Below are positions 8,119-16,206 of a stretch of 47,187 nt of DNA, piece by piece. The first letter of the stretch is position 1. Each line of letters opens with the position of its first letter. The stretch covers positions 1-47,187 of the forward strand of contig NZ_ALAP01000021.1 of the NCBI RefSeq assembly GCF_000280905.1. The letters are read 5' to 3'. The notes beneath the pieces are model-generated. The model was not told where the DNA came from and ran no database searches. It worked only from the letters and a program-made list of their open reading frames with translations. The DNA comes from Streptomyces sp. AA1529 (GTDB lineage: Bacteria > Actinomycetota > Actinomycetes > Streptomycetales > Streptomycetaceae). A program made the translations under genes and the position numbers.

Positions 8119-10292
8119 ACGAGTGGACTACGTCGCTGCGGACGGGGCTGCCGATCGCCTACGACGGTGAGCAGTTCACCGTGGCGGAGATCGAGGGCCG
8201 TCGGATCCTGTTGCGGCAGACCGGGGTGGTTGGGGCACCGAAGCTGCGGCAGGTGGATATCTCGGCGCTGCTGGCCCACCCCAGCACGGAGATCCTCGTG
8301 GCGGCCCCGGCCGAGGAAGCAGCGCCGGCGGCTGTTCTGGGTGGCCTGACCGACGACGAGGACGACGAGCTGACGCAGAAGGTCCGGCACGTGCAGGAGG
8401 TGCTGACCGGATACCGCTTTGGGGATGCCGTCCTCGCCCTGGACGGGGAACCGCGGGGGGACTACGCGCCGGGGACCCCGATGCTGCATCGCTATGCCGC
8501 CAAAGCCGCAGAGCTCAAGGTCGGGGAGAGCACGATTCGCCGCTGGATTACCGCTTTTCGCACGGCTGGTCCGGCTGGGCTGGTGCACTACCGCCCGACG
8601 CGCAGTGTCGTGGAGCGGGCCGATGCGCGCTGGGTGGAGATGGCCCGGTCGGTTCTGGACAAGCGGGTCAAGTCGAGTCGGCCGGTGCGAAATCTGATCC
8701 TGGCCGAGATCGCGGAACGCCTGGTGAAGGAGTACGGGAAGGGCACGGTCCCGCTGCCTGGCCGCACCACCGGCTATGAGTTGCTGAAGCAGCTTTCCAA
8801 GGGGACGAATGCGTTCGAGGGCAGCACGAAGGGCAAGCGGTCGATCGCTAACGCTCCACAGGGTACGTACGGGCGGCTGCGGGCAACCCGCCCGGGCGAG
8901 TACGTGGTGCTGGATACCACCCCGCTGGACGTGTTCGCGATGGAGCCGGTCACCTGCCGCTGGGTGCGCTGTGAACTCACCGTCGCCATGGATCTGTACA
9001 GCCGCTGCATCGTCGGCCTGCGGCTGACTCCGGTGTCCACGAAGTCGGTGGATGTCGCCGGGGTGCTGTTCGAGACGGTGCGGCCGCGCGAGGGGCATGA
9101 GGCCGGTCCGTTGCCGTACTGCGGGGTGCCGTCCACCGTGGTGCTGCAGGCGGAGAAGCTCGTCGACCGGGACGGGCAGCCGCTGTTGCCGTCGGTGGCG
9201 GCCGAGACGATCGTCTTCGACCACGGCAAGATCTACGTGTCGAACCACATCCAGAGCGTGTGCGCCAAGTTTCGGATCTCGCTGCAGCCGGCGCGGCCGA
9301 TGACTCCAACCGACAAGCCGGTGGAGCGCTGGTTCCGCACGATCAGCCAGGGGCTGCTGGCCGCGCTGCCGGGATACAAGGGCTCCGACGTCTACAGCCG
9401 CGGCGAGAGCGTCGAGGACGAGGCGTACTTCTTCATCGATGAGCTTGAGATGATCATCCGCGAGTGGATCACGTTGGTGTATCACCAACGTCACCACCGC
9501 GGGCTGTGTGTGCCGGAGGTGCCGGGGCTGAAGCTGAGCCCGTTGGAGATGTTCGAGCACGGCGTCACCCGTGCCGGGCCGCTGAGGATCCCCGCCCGTC
9601 CCCATCTGGCGCTGGAGTTCCTCGAAGAGATCCGCACCACCATCCAGCACTACGGCGTGGAGGTCGAGGGCCTGCGCTACAACGGCGACGGTCTCAACGA
9701 CTACCGCAACCAGCCCAGTCCGTATCGCGGCGTCGAGGCCGGGAAGTGGCCGATCGCCGTCGATCCTGGCGACATCACCAAGGTGTACTTCCAGGATCCG
9801 AAGAGCCGAAAGTGGCATGTGCTCGACTGGGAGCACGGCCCGGCCGTGAACGGACCGGTCAGCCGCGAGGCGTTGGTCTACGCGCGCAAGCTCGCAAAGC
9901 GCACTCATCGGTTTCCAGACACCCAGCGGGCGTTGATCGAGTTGCTGGACCGCTGGGGGGTGGGACTGACGCGCGATGGTACCGAGCGCCGTATGGCGCT
10001 GCGACTCTCCCAGCAGCGGCTGCGTCTCGTGGGCGAAGACGACGCGCCCGCCGACGAGGACGTGACCGCCGCGCTCCCGTCCTTGCGGCGGTTGGCGGAA
10101 GCCGGCGGGCCGGGAGCCCCGACCGCGGAGGAAGCAGCGTGCCCGGCCTTGCACGTCATCGACGACGTCGCCGTGCCGCCCGGCGGGGATGACGACGAGA
10201 GCGATGAGATCGACGCCGCCTTCCCCGGGGACGACATCAAGGTCGTGCCCGACGAAGAGGACTACTACGCCGATGTGTGGGAGACGCGTTGA
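8115..10292 (+). CDS. tnsB: TnsB-like DDE transposase
   Basis: Catalyses 3'-strand cleavage and strand transfer. The 725-aa protein has N-terminal helix-turn-helix regions (KVGESTIRRWITAFRTAGPAGL), then an integrase core with Asp267 in VLDTTPLDV, Asp369 in IVFDHGKIYVS and Glu404 in KPVERWFRT. The D-x34-E spacing is normal for DDE enzymes. A Mu-transposase-like C-terminal beta domain follows, ending in an acidic tail that may contact TnsC. The ATG at 8115 is preceded by GGAGG at 5 nt and overlaps the tnsA stop. All catalytic residues are intact. Confidence 0.92.
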   Translation: MNEWTTSLRTGLPIAYDGEQFTVAEIEGRRILLRQTGVVGAPKLRQVDISALLAHPSTEILVAAPAEEAAPAAVLGGLTDDEDDELTQKVRHVQEVLTGYRFGDAVLALDGEPRGDYAPGTPMLHRYAAKAAELKVGESTIRRWITAFRTAGPAGLVHYRPTRSVVERADARWVEMARSVLDKRVKSSRPVRNLILAEIAERLVKEYGKGTVPLPGRTTGYELLKQLSKGTNAFEGSTKGKRSIANAPQGTYGRLRATRPGEYVVLDTTPLDVFAMEPVTCRWVRCELTVAMDLYSRCIVGLRLTPVSTKSVDVAGVLFETVRPREGHEAGPLPYCGVPSTVVLQAEKLVDRDGQPLLPSVAAETIVFDHGKIYVSNHIQSVCAKFRISLQPARPMTPTDKPVERWFRTISQGLLAALPGYKGSDVYSRGESVEDEAYFFIDELEMIIREWITLVYHQRHHRGLCVPEVPGLKLSPLEMFEHGVTRAGPLRIPARPHLALEFLEEIRTTIQHYGVEVEGLRYNGDGLNDYRNQPSPYRGVEAGKWPIAVDPGDITKVYFQDPKSRKWHVLDWEHGPAVNGPVSREALVYARKLAKRTHRFPDTQRALIELLDRWGVGLTRDGTERRMALRLSQQRLRLVGEDDAPADEDVTAALPSLRRLAEAGGPGAPTAEEAACPALHVIDDVAVPPGGDDDESDEIDAAFPGDDIKVVPDEEDYYADVWETR

Positions 10293-11431
10293 CCGCACCA
10301 GAGGAGGACACCGGCAGCGAGCCGCTCGAGGGTGATGACCGGCAGTACAGCCCGACCCGGCTGTCCGGCTGGCTGGTGGAGGTCTTCGCCCCGGACCGCG
10401 TCCAACCCGATCAGCTGACCCGGGCCCAGCTCGGCGAGCTGTCGTCGCGGGCGCTGCTGGAGCACAATGACCGGCGTGAGGTGTGGCACGCCAACATCGG
10501 CCCGATCGACACGCCGCAGATGCTCGCGCTGCACGCAGACCTTGCCGAGATCGTCGAAGCCAACCGCCAGGACGGCGACAAGACCAAGCCGGCCGCCCTC
10601 GTGGACGCCTATCCCGGGCTCGGCAAGAGCACGGCGGTGCGCGCCTACGGCCGCGCTCTGTACCGCAAGCAGGTCATGTTGCGCGGCGAGACCACAGCGG
10701 CCGGGGACCGCCGCGTTCCGGTCATCTACATCGCTCTCACCGGGAACACCTCCGTCCGCGGCCTGAACGCCTCCATCTGCCGCTTCTACGGGCTGCCGAC
10801 GTCCGGGAACGCGGACATGCTCGCCGAGCGGGCCGTGGACGCGGTGCTGAGCATGAACACCATCGCGATCATCATCGACGACGTGCACTTCATGTCCGGC
10901 TCGAACAGCAACGCGGTACGGATGGCCAACCAGCTAAAATACCTCTCCAACGTTTTCCCCGTCACCCTGCTCCACATCGGCGTCGGGGTACAGCAGCGCG
11001 GCCTGCTGCGCGAGGGCCTGTCCCCACAGCAAGCGCTGCTGGCGCAGTTCGGCCGCCGCACCACCCCGCTGACGCTGCTGCCCTTCCAGGTCGAGGACAA
11101 CACCGGGCGCCGCCAGTGGCGCACGCTGTTAAAGACGATCGAGAAGCAGCTGGTGCTGGCGGACAAGTACCCCGGGATGCTGGCAAGGGACCTCTCCGAC
11201 TACCTCTACTCCCGCTCCACGGGCCACTTCGCCTCCCTGATGACGTTGATCAATCGCGGCTGCCTGCGCGCGATCCGCTCCGGGCACGAGCGCCTGGATG
11301 AGAACCTGATGGACCAGGTCAAGAACGACGCCGCCGCCGAAGACGCACGACGTGAACTCCAGGCGGCGATCGAGGCCGGACTGCTGACCACCGACCCGGA
11401 CGACGGCGAGCAGCCCCGGAAGTCGGCATGA
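10277..11431 (+). CDS. tnsC: TnsC/TniB-like AAA+ ATPase
   Basis: The ATP-dependent adaptor that links target recognition by TniQ to the TnsA/TnsB transposase. The 384-aa protein shows Walker A AYPGLGKST (Lys117) and Walker B AIIIDDVHF (Asp201-Asp202), and the C-terminal part has the helical lid region of AAA+ proteins. The GTG at 10277 overlaps the tnsB end by 16 nt; a TTG at 10289, with GGGAG just upstream, is an equally plausible start. It overlaps tniQ by ATGA. The length is close to TniB/TnsC proteins of Tn5053- and Tn7-like elements. Confidence 0.9.
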   Translation: MGDALTAPEEDTGSEPLEGDDRQYSPTRLSGWLVEVFAPDRVQPDQLTRAQLGELSSRALLEHNDRREVWHANIGPIDTPQMLALHADLAEIVEANRQDGDKTKPAALVDAYPGLGKSTAVRAYGRALYRKQVMLRGETTAAGDRRVPVIYIALTGNTSVRGLNASICRFYGLPTSGNADMLAERAVDAVLSMNTIAIIIDDVHFMSGSNSNAVRMANQLKYLSNVFPVTLLHIGVGVQQRGLLREGLSPQQALLAQFGRRTTPLTLLPFQVEDNTGRRQWRTLLKTIEKQLVLADKYPGMLARDLSDYLYSRSTGHFASLMTLINRGCLRAIRSGHERLDENLMDQVKNDAAAEDARRELQAAIEAGLLTTDPDDGEQPRKSA

Positions 11432-14091
11432 GCACCTGGACGCCGGACAGGATGCCGATCGCCCTCGCGCCGCTGCCTGGCGAGGCTCTGGACAGCTGGA
11501 TCAGCAGTTACGCGCGCCGGCTGCGCACGACAGACCGGGGCTTTTTGAACCACATCGGGTTGCCCGCCGCTCGCGTCGACCACATGCTGCTGCGGCCGAC
11601 CGAGCCGGAGACGCACGCGCTACACAAGAGCACTGGCGTTTCTGTCGAAGCCCTTCGGGCCATGACGCTCGACTCCTACGACAAGTTCGCCGTCAACATC
11701 CCGCCGGGCCGCCGCCAGCTTGAGCGGCCGCCGACTTGGGCCTTCCGCAGCAGCCGTACCCGCTACTGCCCCGCCTGCCTGCGCGAAAGCGGTGGCCGCG
11801 GGCCGCTGCTGTGGCGACTGCCGTGGGCCTTCGCCTGCACGCAACACCAGCTGCTCCTAGCCGACTTCTGCCCCAACTGCGGCCGCCCGCCCCACCCGTG
11901 GAAGACCAGCTTTACGGGGCCTCGCGGCATCGGCGCCTGCACGCGCGACCAACTCGATCACGCAGTCAAGGGCAGCAGGCGCCCCTGTGCCACCGACCTG
12001 TTCCACGCCCCGGCGATCGCCCTTCCCCCCAACGGTCTGGTACTCCGCGCACAGCTCCGCGTGGCCGGACTGCTGGCGGTCGCGCCGGACCAGAGGCCAC
12101 AAGCCCTGATCGAACTCAAACAGCTCTACGCCCTGGCCTGGCGGGCGCTGCGCGGCCTGCTGACCAACCGCGACCAAGCGCCCGACCTCGTCCACACCGT
12201 CCTTGACGAATGCGGCGGCACGTTCCCATCCTCCTTCCCGGACGGCAGCGGACAGTCGGCCTACCACCTGTCCGGCAACAGCGGCAGCCGCCGCCGTAGA
12301 GATGCTGCCAGCCTTCAGACCCACCACGTCGCCGCAGGTTCGGCCCTGGCCCAGGTGGCGCTCCGCGGCGGACACCCCGAGCATCAGCGGCTCTTCGAAT
12401 GGATCGTGCAATCGGACCACCCGTCGGGCGCGCGCGACCTCAACCTCGGACAACTGGCCGTCCGGTGGCGCGACAGCGGCCCGGACCTGTTCGCCCGCGT
12501 GATGTCCTACCAGGATCCGCACACGCTCTTGCATAATCGGCTGCGCTACGCCAGCGCCACAGCAATCCCCCGACGGCCCGACCGCAGCACAGCGGACATC
12601 CACCGCCGCGCCACCATGATCCCCGCGATGCTCTGGCCTGGATGGGCCCTGCGCCTGCTGCCTGTCGACCGCCTGCGATCACCAGGCCGCGTTTTCCGTG
12701 TCGACGCGTTCCGCCATGGCTGCTCCAGCCTCCTCCTCGTCCCGGGCGGCCCGTCCGACCTGCCCTACGTACGCGCCGCTCCGCTGCTGGGCAACGTCCG
12801 CGCCACCCGCGACCGCGAAAGCCTCGAGCAGCGCGTATACCGCGACCAGGACCTCACCCCGCTCGCCTCCACGCTCGCTCAGCTCGCCCGCGCGCTCGAC
12901 GAACATGGCTCACCCATCGACTACGCCCGCCGGCGCACCACGTTCACCGAGACCACCGTCGAGCTGAACCCTGACGCTTACCGGCGCTTGATCCTCCAGC
13001 ACGGCTGGCTTGCCGGTGGCGAGCATCGCCAGCAGGTCATGCGCTGGTACCTGCTGCTGTTGCTGACCGGGCACAGCCCGCCCCCGCCACAGGGAGCCGC
13101 CACCCGCTTCGCCTGGAGCTGCACCGAATTCCGTTACCGCGCACCACTGCCCCTGCGCGCCTTCCTACACGAACAGGCAGAACAGAACCTGGCGGCCCGC
13201 GGCATCGACGAGCCGGTGACCTGGGAGCCACCAGCCCACTGGGTCCGCGACGTCAACTGGCCGGGCATCGCACCCGAACAGGTCGACACCACCGCGCTCC
13301 GTGCCGCCCTCGACTGCAACGACACGATCGCCCCGGTCACCGAGGCCACAGGGATGACCGCAGAGCATCTCCGCCTCTACTTCGAGATCGACGACACCGT
13401 CACCGGCCCGCCGGACCAGCTTCTGGGTAAGATCCGCTCGCCAGACCCCGCCACCCGAGCCGCGGTACTTACGCCCCGCCGGCTGCGTGAGCTGTACGTC
13501 ACCGACCGGAAAACCACAGTGGAGATCGCCGCCATGGCCAGGTGCGCGGCCACCACCGTCCGCAACCTCCTCGCCCTCGACAATATCCCCCTGCGTACGG
13601 CCGCCCCGCCCGAGTCCTTTCGCGCCTGGTTTCGACGTGAGCACGTCGAAAAGCGGCGGCCTATGAGGGAACTGGCACACGAAGCTGGCATAAGCACCGG
13701 GAGCCTGTCGCGGAAGGCGCGCCGGTGCCGCATCGCCATCCACTCCCCGGGCGGCTACAACGGCCTCGGCCACCTCGACCTGCCCCCGCGGCTCTCACTG
13801 GCGATGCAAGCGGTCACCGACGGCCGCGAAGCCCTGGATCGGCTGCGAACCATCGTCCAGCTCGCTGGCCACGACAGCATTCCCGCGGCCGCCGACAGCT
13901 TCTACGGAGGCAGGCACACCGCCCTCGCCGCCCGCATCCGCGCGATCGAGCACAGAGCCGGCTTCCGCATCATCGACCGCGACACCCGCCCCCTCGCCCC
14001 CACACCCCGCGGGCGCGACTTCCTGCGAGAAGCACAACATCTCCTGCGCATTGCAGCCGCCGCCGAACCAAGCCGTCCCGATCCAGCTTGA
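11428..14091 (+). CDS. tniQ: Large TniQ/TnsD-like target-selection protein
   Basis: The target-site selector of the element. The 887-aa protein starts with the TniQ N-terminal segment (ALAPLPGEALDSWISSYARRL) and has a zinc-binding cluster C114/C117, C137/H140, C148/C151 (YCPAC, ACTQH, FCPNC). The long C-terminal part contains several helix-turn-helix-like segments (RRLRELYVTDRKTTVEIAAMA; RPMRELAHEAGISTGSLSRKA) and a LysR-like stretch near the end (FYGGRHTALAARIRAIE, TPRGRDFL). This is far longer than short TniQ proteins (~400 aa) and resembles TnsD-type selectors that read a specific DNA sequence. The ATG at 11428 overlaps the tnsC stop. Confidence 0.88.
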   Translation: MSTWTPDRMPIALAPLPGEALDSWISSYARRLRTTDRGFLNHIGLPAARVDHMLLRPTEPETHALHKSTGVSVEALRAMTLDSYDKFAVNIPPGRRQLERPPTWAFRSSRTRYCPACLRESGGRGPLLWRLPWAFACTQHQLLLADFCPNCGRPPHPWKTSFTGPRGIGACTRDQLDHAVKGSRRPCATDLFHAPAIALPPNGLVLRAQLRVAGLLAVAPDQRPQALIELKQLYALAWRALRGLLTNRDQAPDLVHTVLDECGGTFPSSFPDGSGQSAYHLSGNSGSRRRRDAASLQTHHVAAGSALAQVALRGGHPEHQRLFEWIVQSDHPSGARDLNLGQLAVRWRDSGPDLFARVMSYQDPHTLLHNRLRYASATAIPRRPDRSTADIHRRATMIPAMLWPGWALRLLPVDRLRSPGRVFRVDAFRHGCSSLLLVPGGPSDLPYVRAAPLLGNVRATRDRESLEQRVYRDQDLTPLASTLAQLARALDEHGSPIDYARRRTTFTETTVELNPDAYRRLILQHGWLAGGEHRQQVMRWYLLLLLTGHSPPPPQGAATRFAWSCTEFRYRAPLPLRAFLHEQAEQNLAARGIDEPVTWEPPAHWVRDVNWPGIAPEQVDTTALRAALDCNDTIAPVTEATGMTAEHLRLYFEIDDTVTGPPDQLLGKIRSPDPATRAAVLTPRRLRELYVTDRKTTVEIAAMARCAATTVRNLLALDNIPLRTAAPPESFRAWFRREHVEKRRPMRELAHEAGISTGSLSRKARRCRIAIHSPGGYNGLGHLDLPPRLSLAMQAVTDGREALDRLRTIVQLAGHDSIPAAADSFYGGRHTALAARIRAIEHRAGFRIIDRDTRPLAPTPRGRDFLREAQHLLRIAAAAEPSRPDPA

Positions 14092-14284
14092 GCACAGGGC
14101 CGAGTGCCGCGCTGAAGCAGGCAAACATCCCGCTGCGACCCCGCCGAGCACCGGGTTGTCTGATCGTTCTAGATTTATGTCATCACTCGGTTACGTCACG
14201 CATCCGGACTGTGATACGCCTAAGGATCTTCGGCTCACCGACACCCTTCAGGGCTCGCGGTGCGCGTACGGCTTGGGGGTGGCT

Positions 14285-15637
14285 GTGGTCGACGTGACAG
14301 CGGACGCGGTGGATGACGCCGACGACTTCGTGCATCCGATCTTTCAGCGGGCGCCAGGCGAGGACGGTGGAACCGACACCTCACGGCTGTATCGATACCA
14401 AGCCGAAGTGGCGGCTCAGGCATGCCTGGCCATGCTTACACGGGACGAGATCGAGTACGTCGTCTGCGAGTGGCACGAGGACTTTGCCATCGCCTTCAAG
14501 GACGGCGCCGTCGAGCTGGTGTCGGTGAAGCACCGCCAGTACCACCGGACCCTGTGGAATGTCGGCGATCTGTGCAAGGACGGGGGCCTGGCACACCTGT
14601 TTAACAGCTGGCGCGCGTGTGGTTGCGCAGACAACGTTCGGTTGCGCCTCACCACGAACGGCGCCTTGAACACCGGCAAGGGCAATGCCGCTGTGCTCGC
14701 GAGAATGTGCGGCCCAGACCCAGAGATCACTGCGGACGTCGACGCGATGGCAACGACCATCGCGCGGTACTTCCTGAAGATTCGATGGAAGCAGCCGTAC
14801 CCGCACATCCCCGAAGTGCCGGAGACCAAGGCGATGGCTGACATCGCCATACCCGACGGCTTCGTCGCCACGATCAAACGGTTCCTGGCCGTGCTGCACA
14901 TCGACTACAAGAGCGTGCCTTCGTCCAGGTTCATCACCGACCATAACCTGCAGCAGCTCCTCCGGCCGGCCGTCCTGGCTCTGGAGCTGGACCACGTGGA
15001 CGACGAAGCCACCTACCGTCAGATCGTCGAGCGCATCGAGCAGGCCAACCGCGGAGAGGGCGAGCGTGGCCAGTTGGCCGAGTACATCGTGACGCCGAGC
15101 AGGGTCCTCCAGAACGTGCAGATGCAGCAGCGCATCGCCCGCCGGACATTGTACGCCCGCACCGTGCGCGAGCAGTTCGTCTACCGCGAACTCACCGTTC
15201 CGACCTTCGCTCCTGGTCGACTCCCCATGGTCGCTCCCGGAGGAGTGAATCTCCGCAAGAAGCTGGTGCAGGGGCAGGTTCCCGAAGATGAGGTCGTGCA
15301 CGCGGAGAGTTTGCGCTCGGCCTGGTACGTCGCCTGGAAACAGCACCAGTCGGGATTGCCAGGAGACAGTTCCGACCTCGCCAATATGCGCTTGGAGGTC
15401 TTGGACACCGCCTTCGACTGCCGTGCGGACGCCCAGAGCGAGACGGCAGAGGGCAAGCCGTACGGGGCGCGGATGAACCGGCTCCTGAGGCAGCGACTGA
15501 CGCCTGAAGCGATGTCGGCGACCCTGCCGTTCAAGATCAACAGCAAGCACCTTCGTGGCCTGGCGTATCAGCTGTGCGACGACTGCGACTACTACTTCTC
15601 CGACGTCTTCACGATCTCCGACGAGGAGGCATCGTGA
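14285..15637 (+). CDS. ABC-3C effector, DUF4297/Cap4-like nuclease-domain protein
   Basis: The probable toxic effector of a three-component ABC conflict system. The first ~100 residues resemble the PD-(D/E)xK nuclease of DUF4297/Cap4-like proteins: RLYRYQAEVAAQ near residue 36, then CEWHEDFAI (Glu62, Asp66) and ELVSVKH (Glu77, Lys82). The remaining ~350 residues are helical and unassigned. Start is uncertain: the frame is open to an ATG at 14177 without a ribosome-binding site and with atypical codon use before ~14260, while the GTG at 14285 follows GGGGGTGG. The stop overlaps the next gene. The DNase function is inferred from the motif pattern, not demonstrated. Confidence 0.7.
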   Translation: MVDVTADAVDDADDFVHPIFQRAPGEDGGTDTSRLYRYQAEVAAQACLAMLTRDEIEYVVCEWHEDFAIAFKDGAVELVSVKHRQYHRTLWNVGDLCKDGGLAHLFNSWRACGCADNVRLRLTTNGALNTGKGNAAVLARMCGPDPEITADVDAMATTIARYFLKIRWKQPYPHIPEVPETKAMADIAIPDGFVATIKRFLAVLHIDYKSVPSSRFITDHNLQQLLRPAVLALELDHVDDEATYRQIVERIEQANRGEGERGQLAEYIVTPSRVLQNVQMQQRIARRTLYARTVREQFVYRELTVPTFAPGRLPMVAPGGVNLRKKLVQGQVPEDEVVHAESLRSAWYVAWKQHQSGLPGDSSDLANMRLEVLDTAFDCRADAQSETAEGKPYGARMNRLLRQRLTPEAMSATLPFKINSKHLRGLAYQLCDDCDYYFSDVFTISDEEAS

Positions 15638-16206
15638 GCAACGCCTCTGAGCGTTTGACTTCCGAGAAGCGCATCAAGGTGCAGGCTCGTAGCGAGGAGC
15701 GCCGTGAAGCTCACTACCACGAGGCGAGAGTCCTGCTGCTGATCGGACGCTTCACCACGGCACGCACGGGCCTTGCGGGACTCACCAAACTGGCCAAACT
15801 CGACTTCCTACTTCGCTATCCGGCGATGCTGGAGCGACTGCTCGACGAGAACGGCTTCAGCTGGCCCCGCGGCATCGAGCCCACAGCCGCCGAGCGACGG
15901 GCCGTCGAGAGTCGCATGACCCGCTACAAGTACGGGCCATGGGATCAGCGCTACTACAGCATCCTCGGCTCGCTGGCGGCCCGTGACCTCATCACGTACA
16001 CGGGTGGCGCCCGGACTGAGTTCCGCGTCACGTCCAGAGGCGCTGAGGCCACGGCGGCTCTGGCCGAGACACCTGACTGGGTGCTCGTCTCGCAACGCAC
16101 GGTGCTCTTGAAGAAGCACTTCGACAAGTCGGGGTCAGCCCTGAAGAACCTCATCTATGAGCGCCTGCCCGACGCGGTGGACAGGCCCTGGCGGACGGAA
16201 ATCTGA
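15634..16206 (+). CDS. ABC-3C middle component
   Basis: A 190-aa protein between the effector and the SMC-like ATPase, the position and size of the middle component that couples effector to ATPase in ABC-3C systems. It is helical, with a possible winged-helix region (AKLDFLLRYPAMLERLL; YKYGPWDQRYYSILGSLAARDLI; FRVTSRGAEATAAL). The GTG at 15634 has GAGGAGG upstream and overlaps the effector stop. Its own stop overlaps the ATPase start by 1 nt, so the three proteins are likely made together. Assignment rests mostly on context. Confidence 0.7.
   Translation: MSNASERLTSEKRIKVQARSEERREAHYHEARVLLLIGRFTTARTGLAGLTKLAKLDFLLRYPAMLERLLDENGFSWPRGIEPTAAERRAVESRMTRYKYGPWDQRYYSILGSLAARDLITYTGGARTEFRVTSRGAEATAALAETPDWVLVSQRTVLLKKHFDKSGSALKNLIYERLPDAVDRPWRTEI

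Noticed and set aside
14051..14284. Upstream extension of the ABC-3C effector from 14051 or 14177
   Set aside because: The frame is open but lacks a ribosome-binding site, overlaps the tniQ 3' end at 14051, and codon use before about 14260 is atypical. I kept GTG 14285, with the uncertainty stated.
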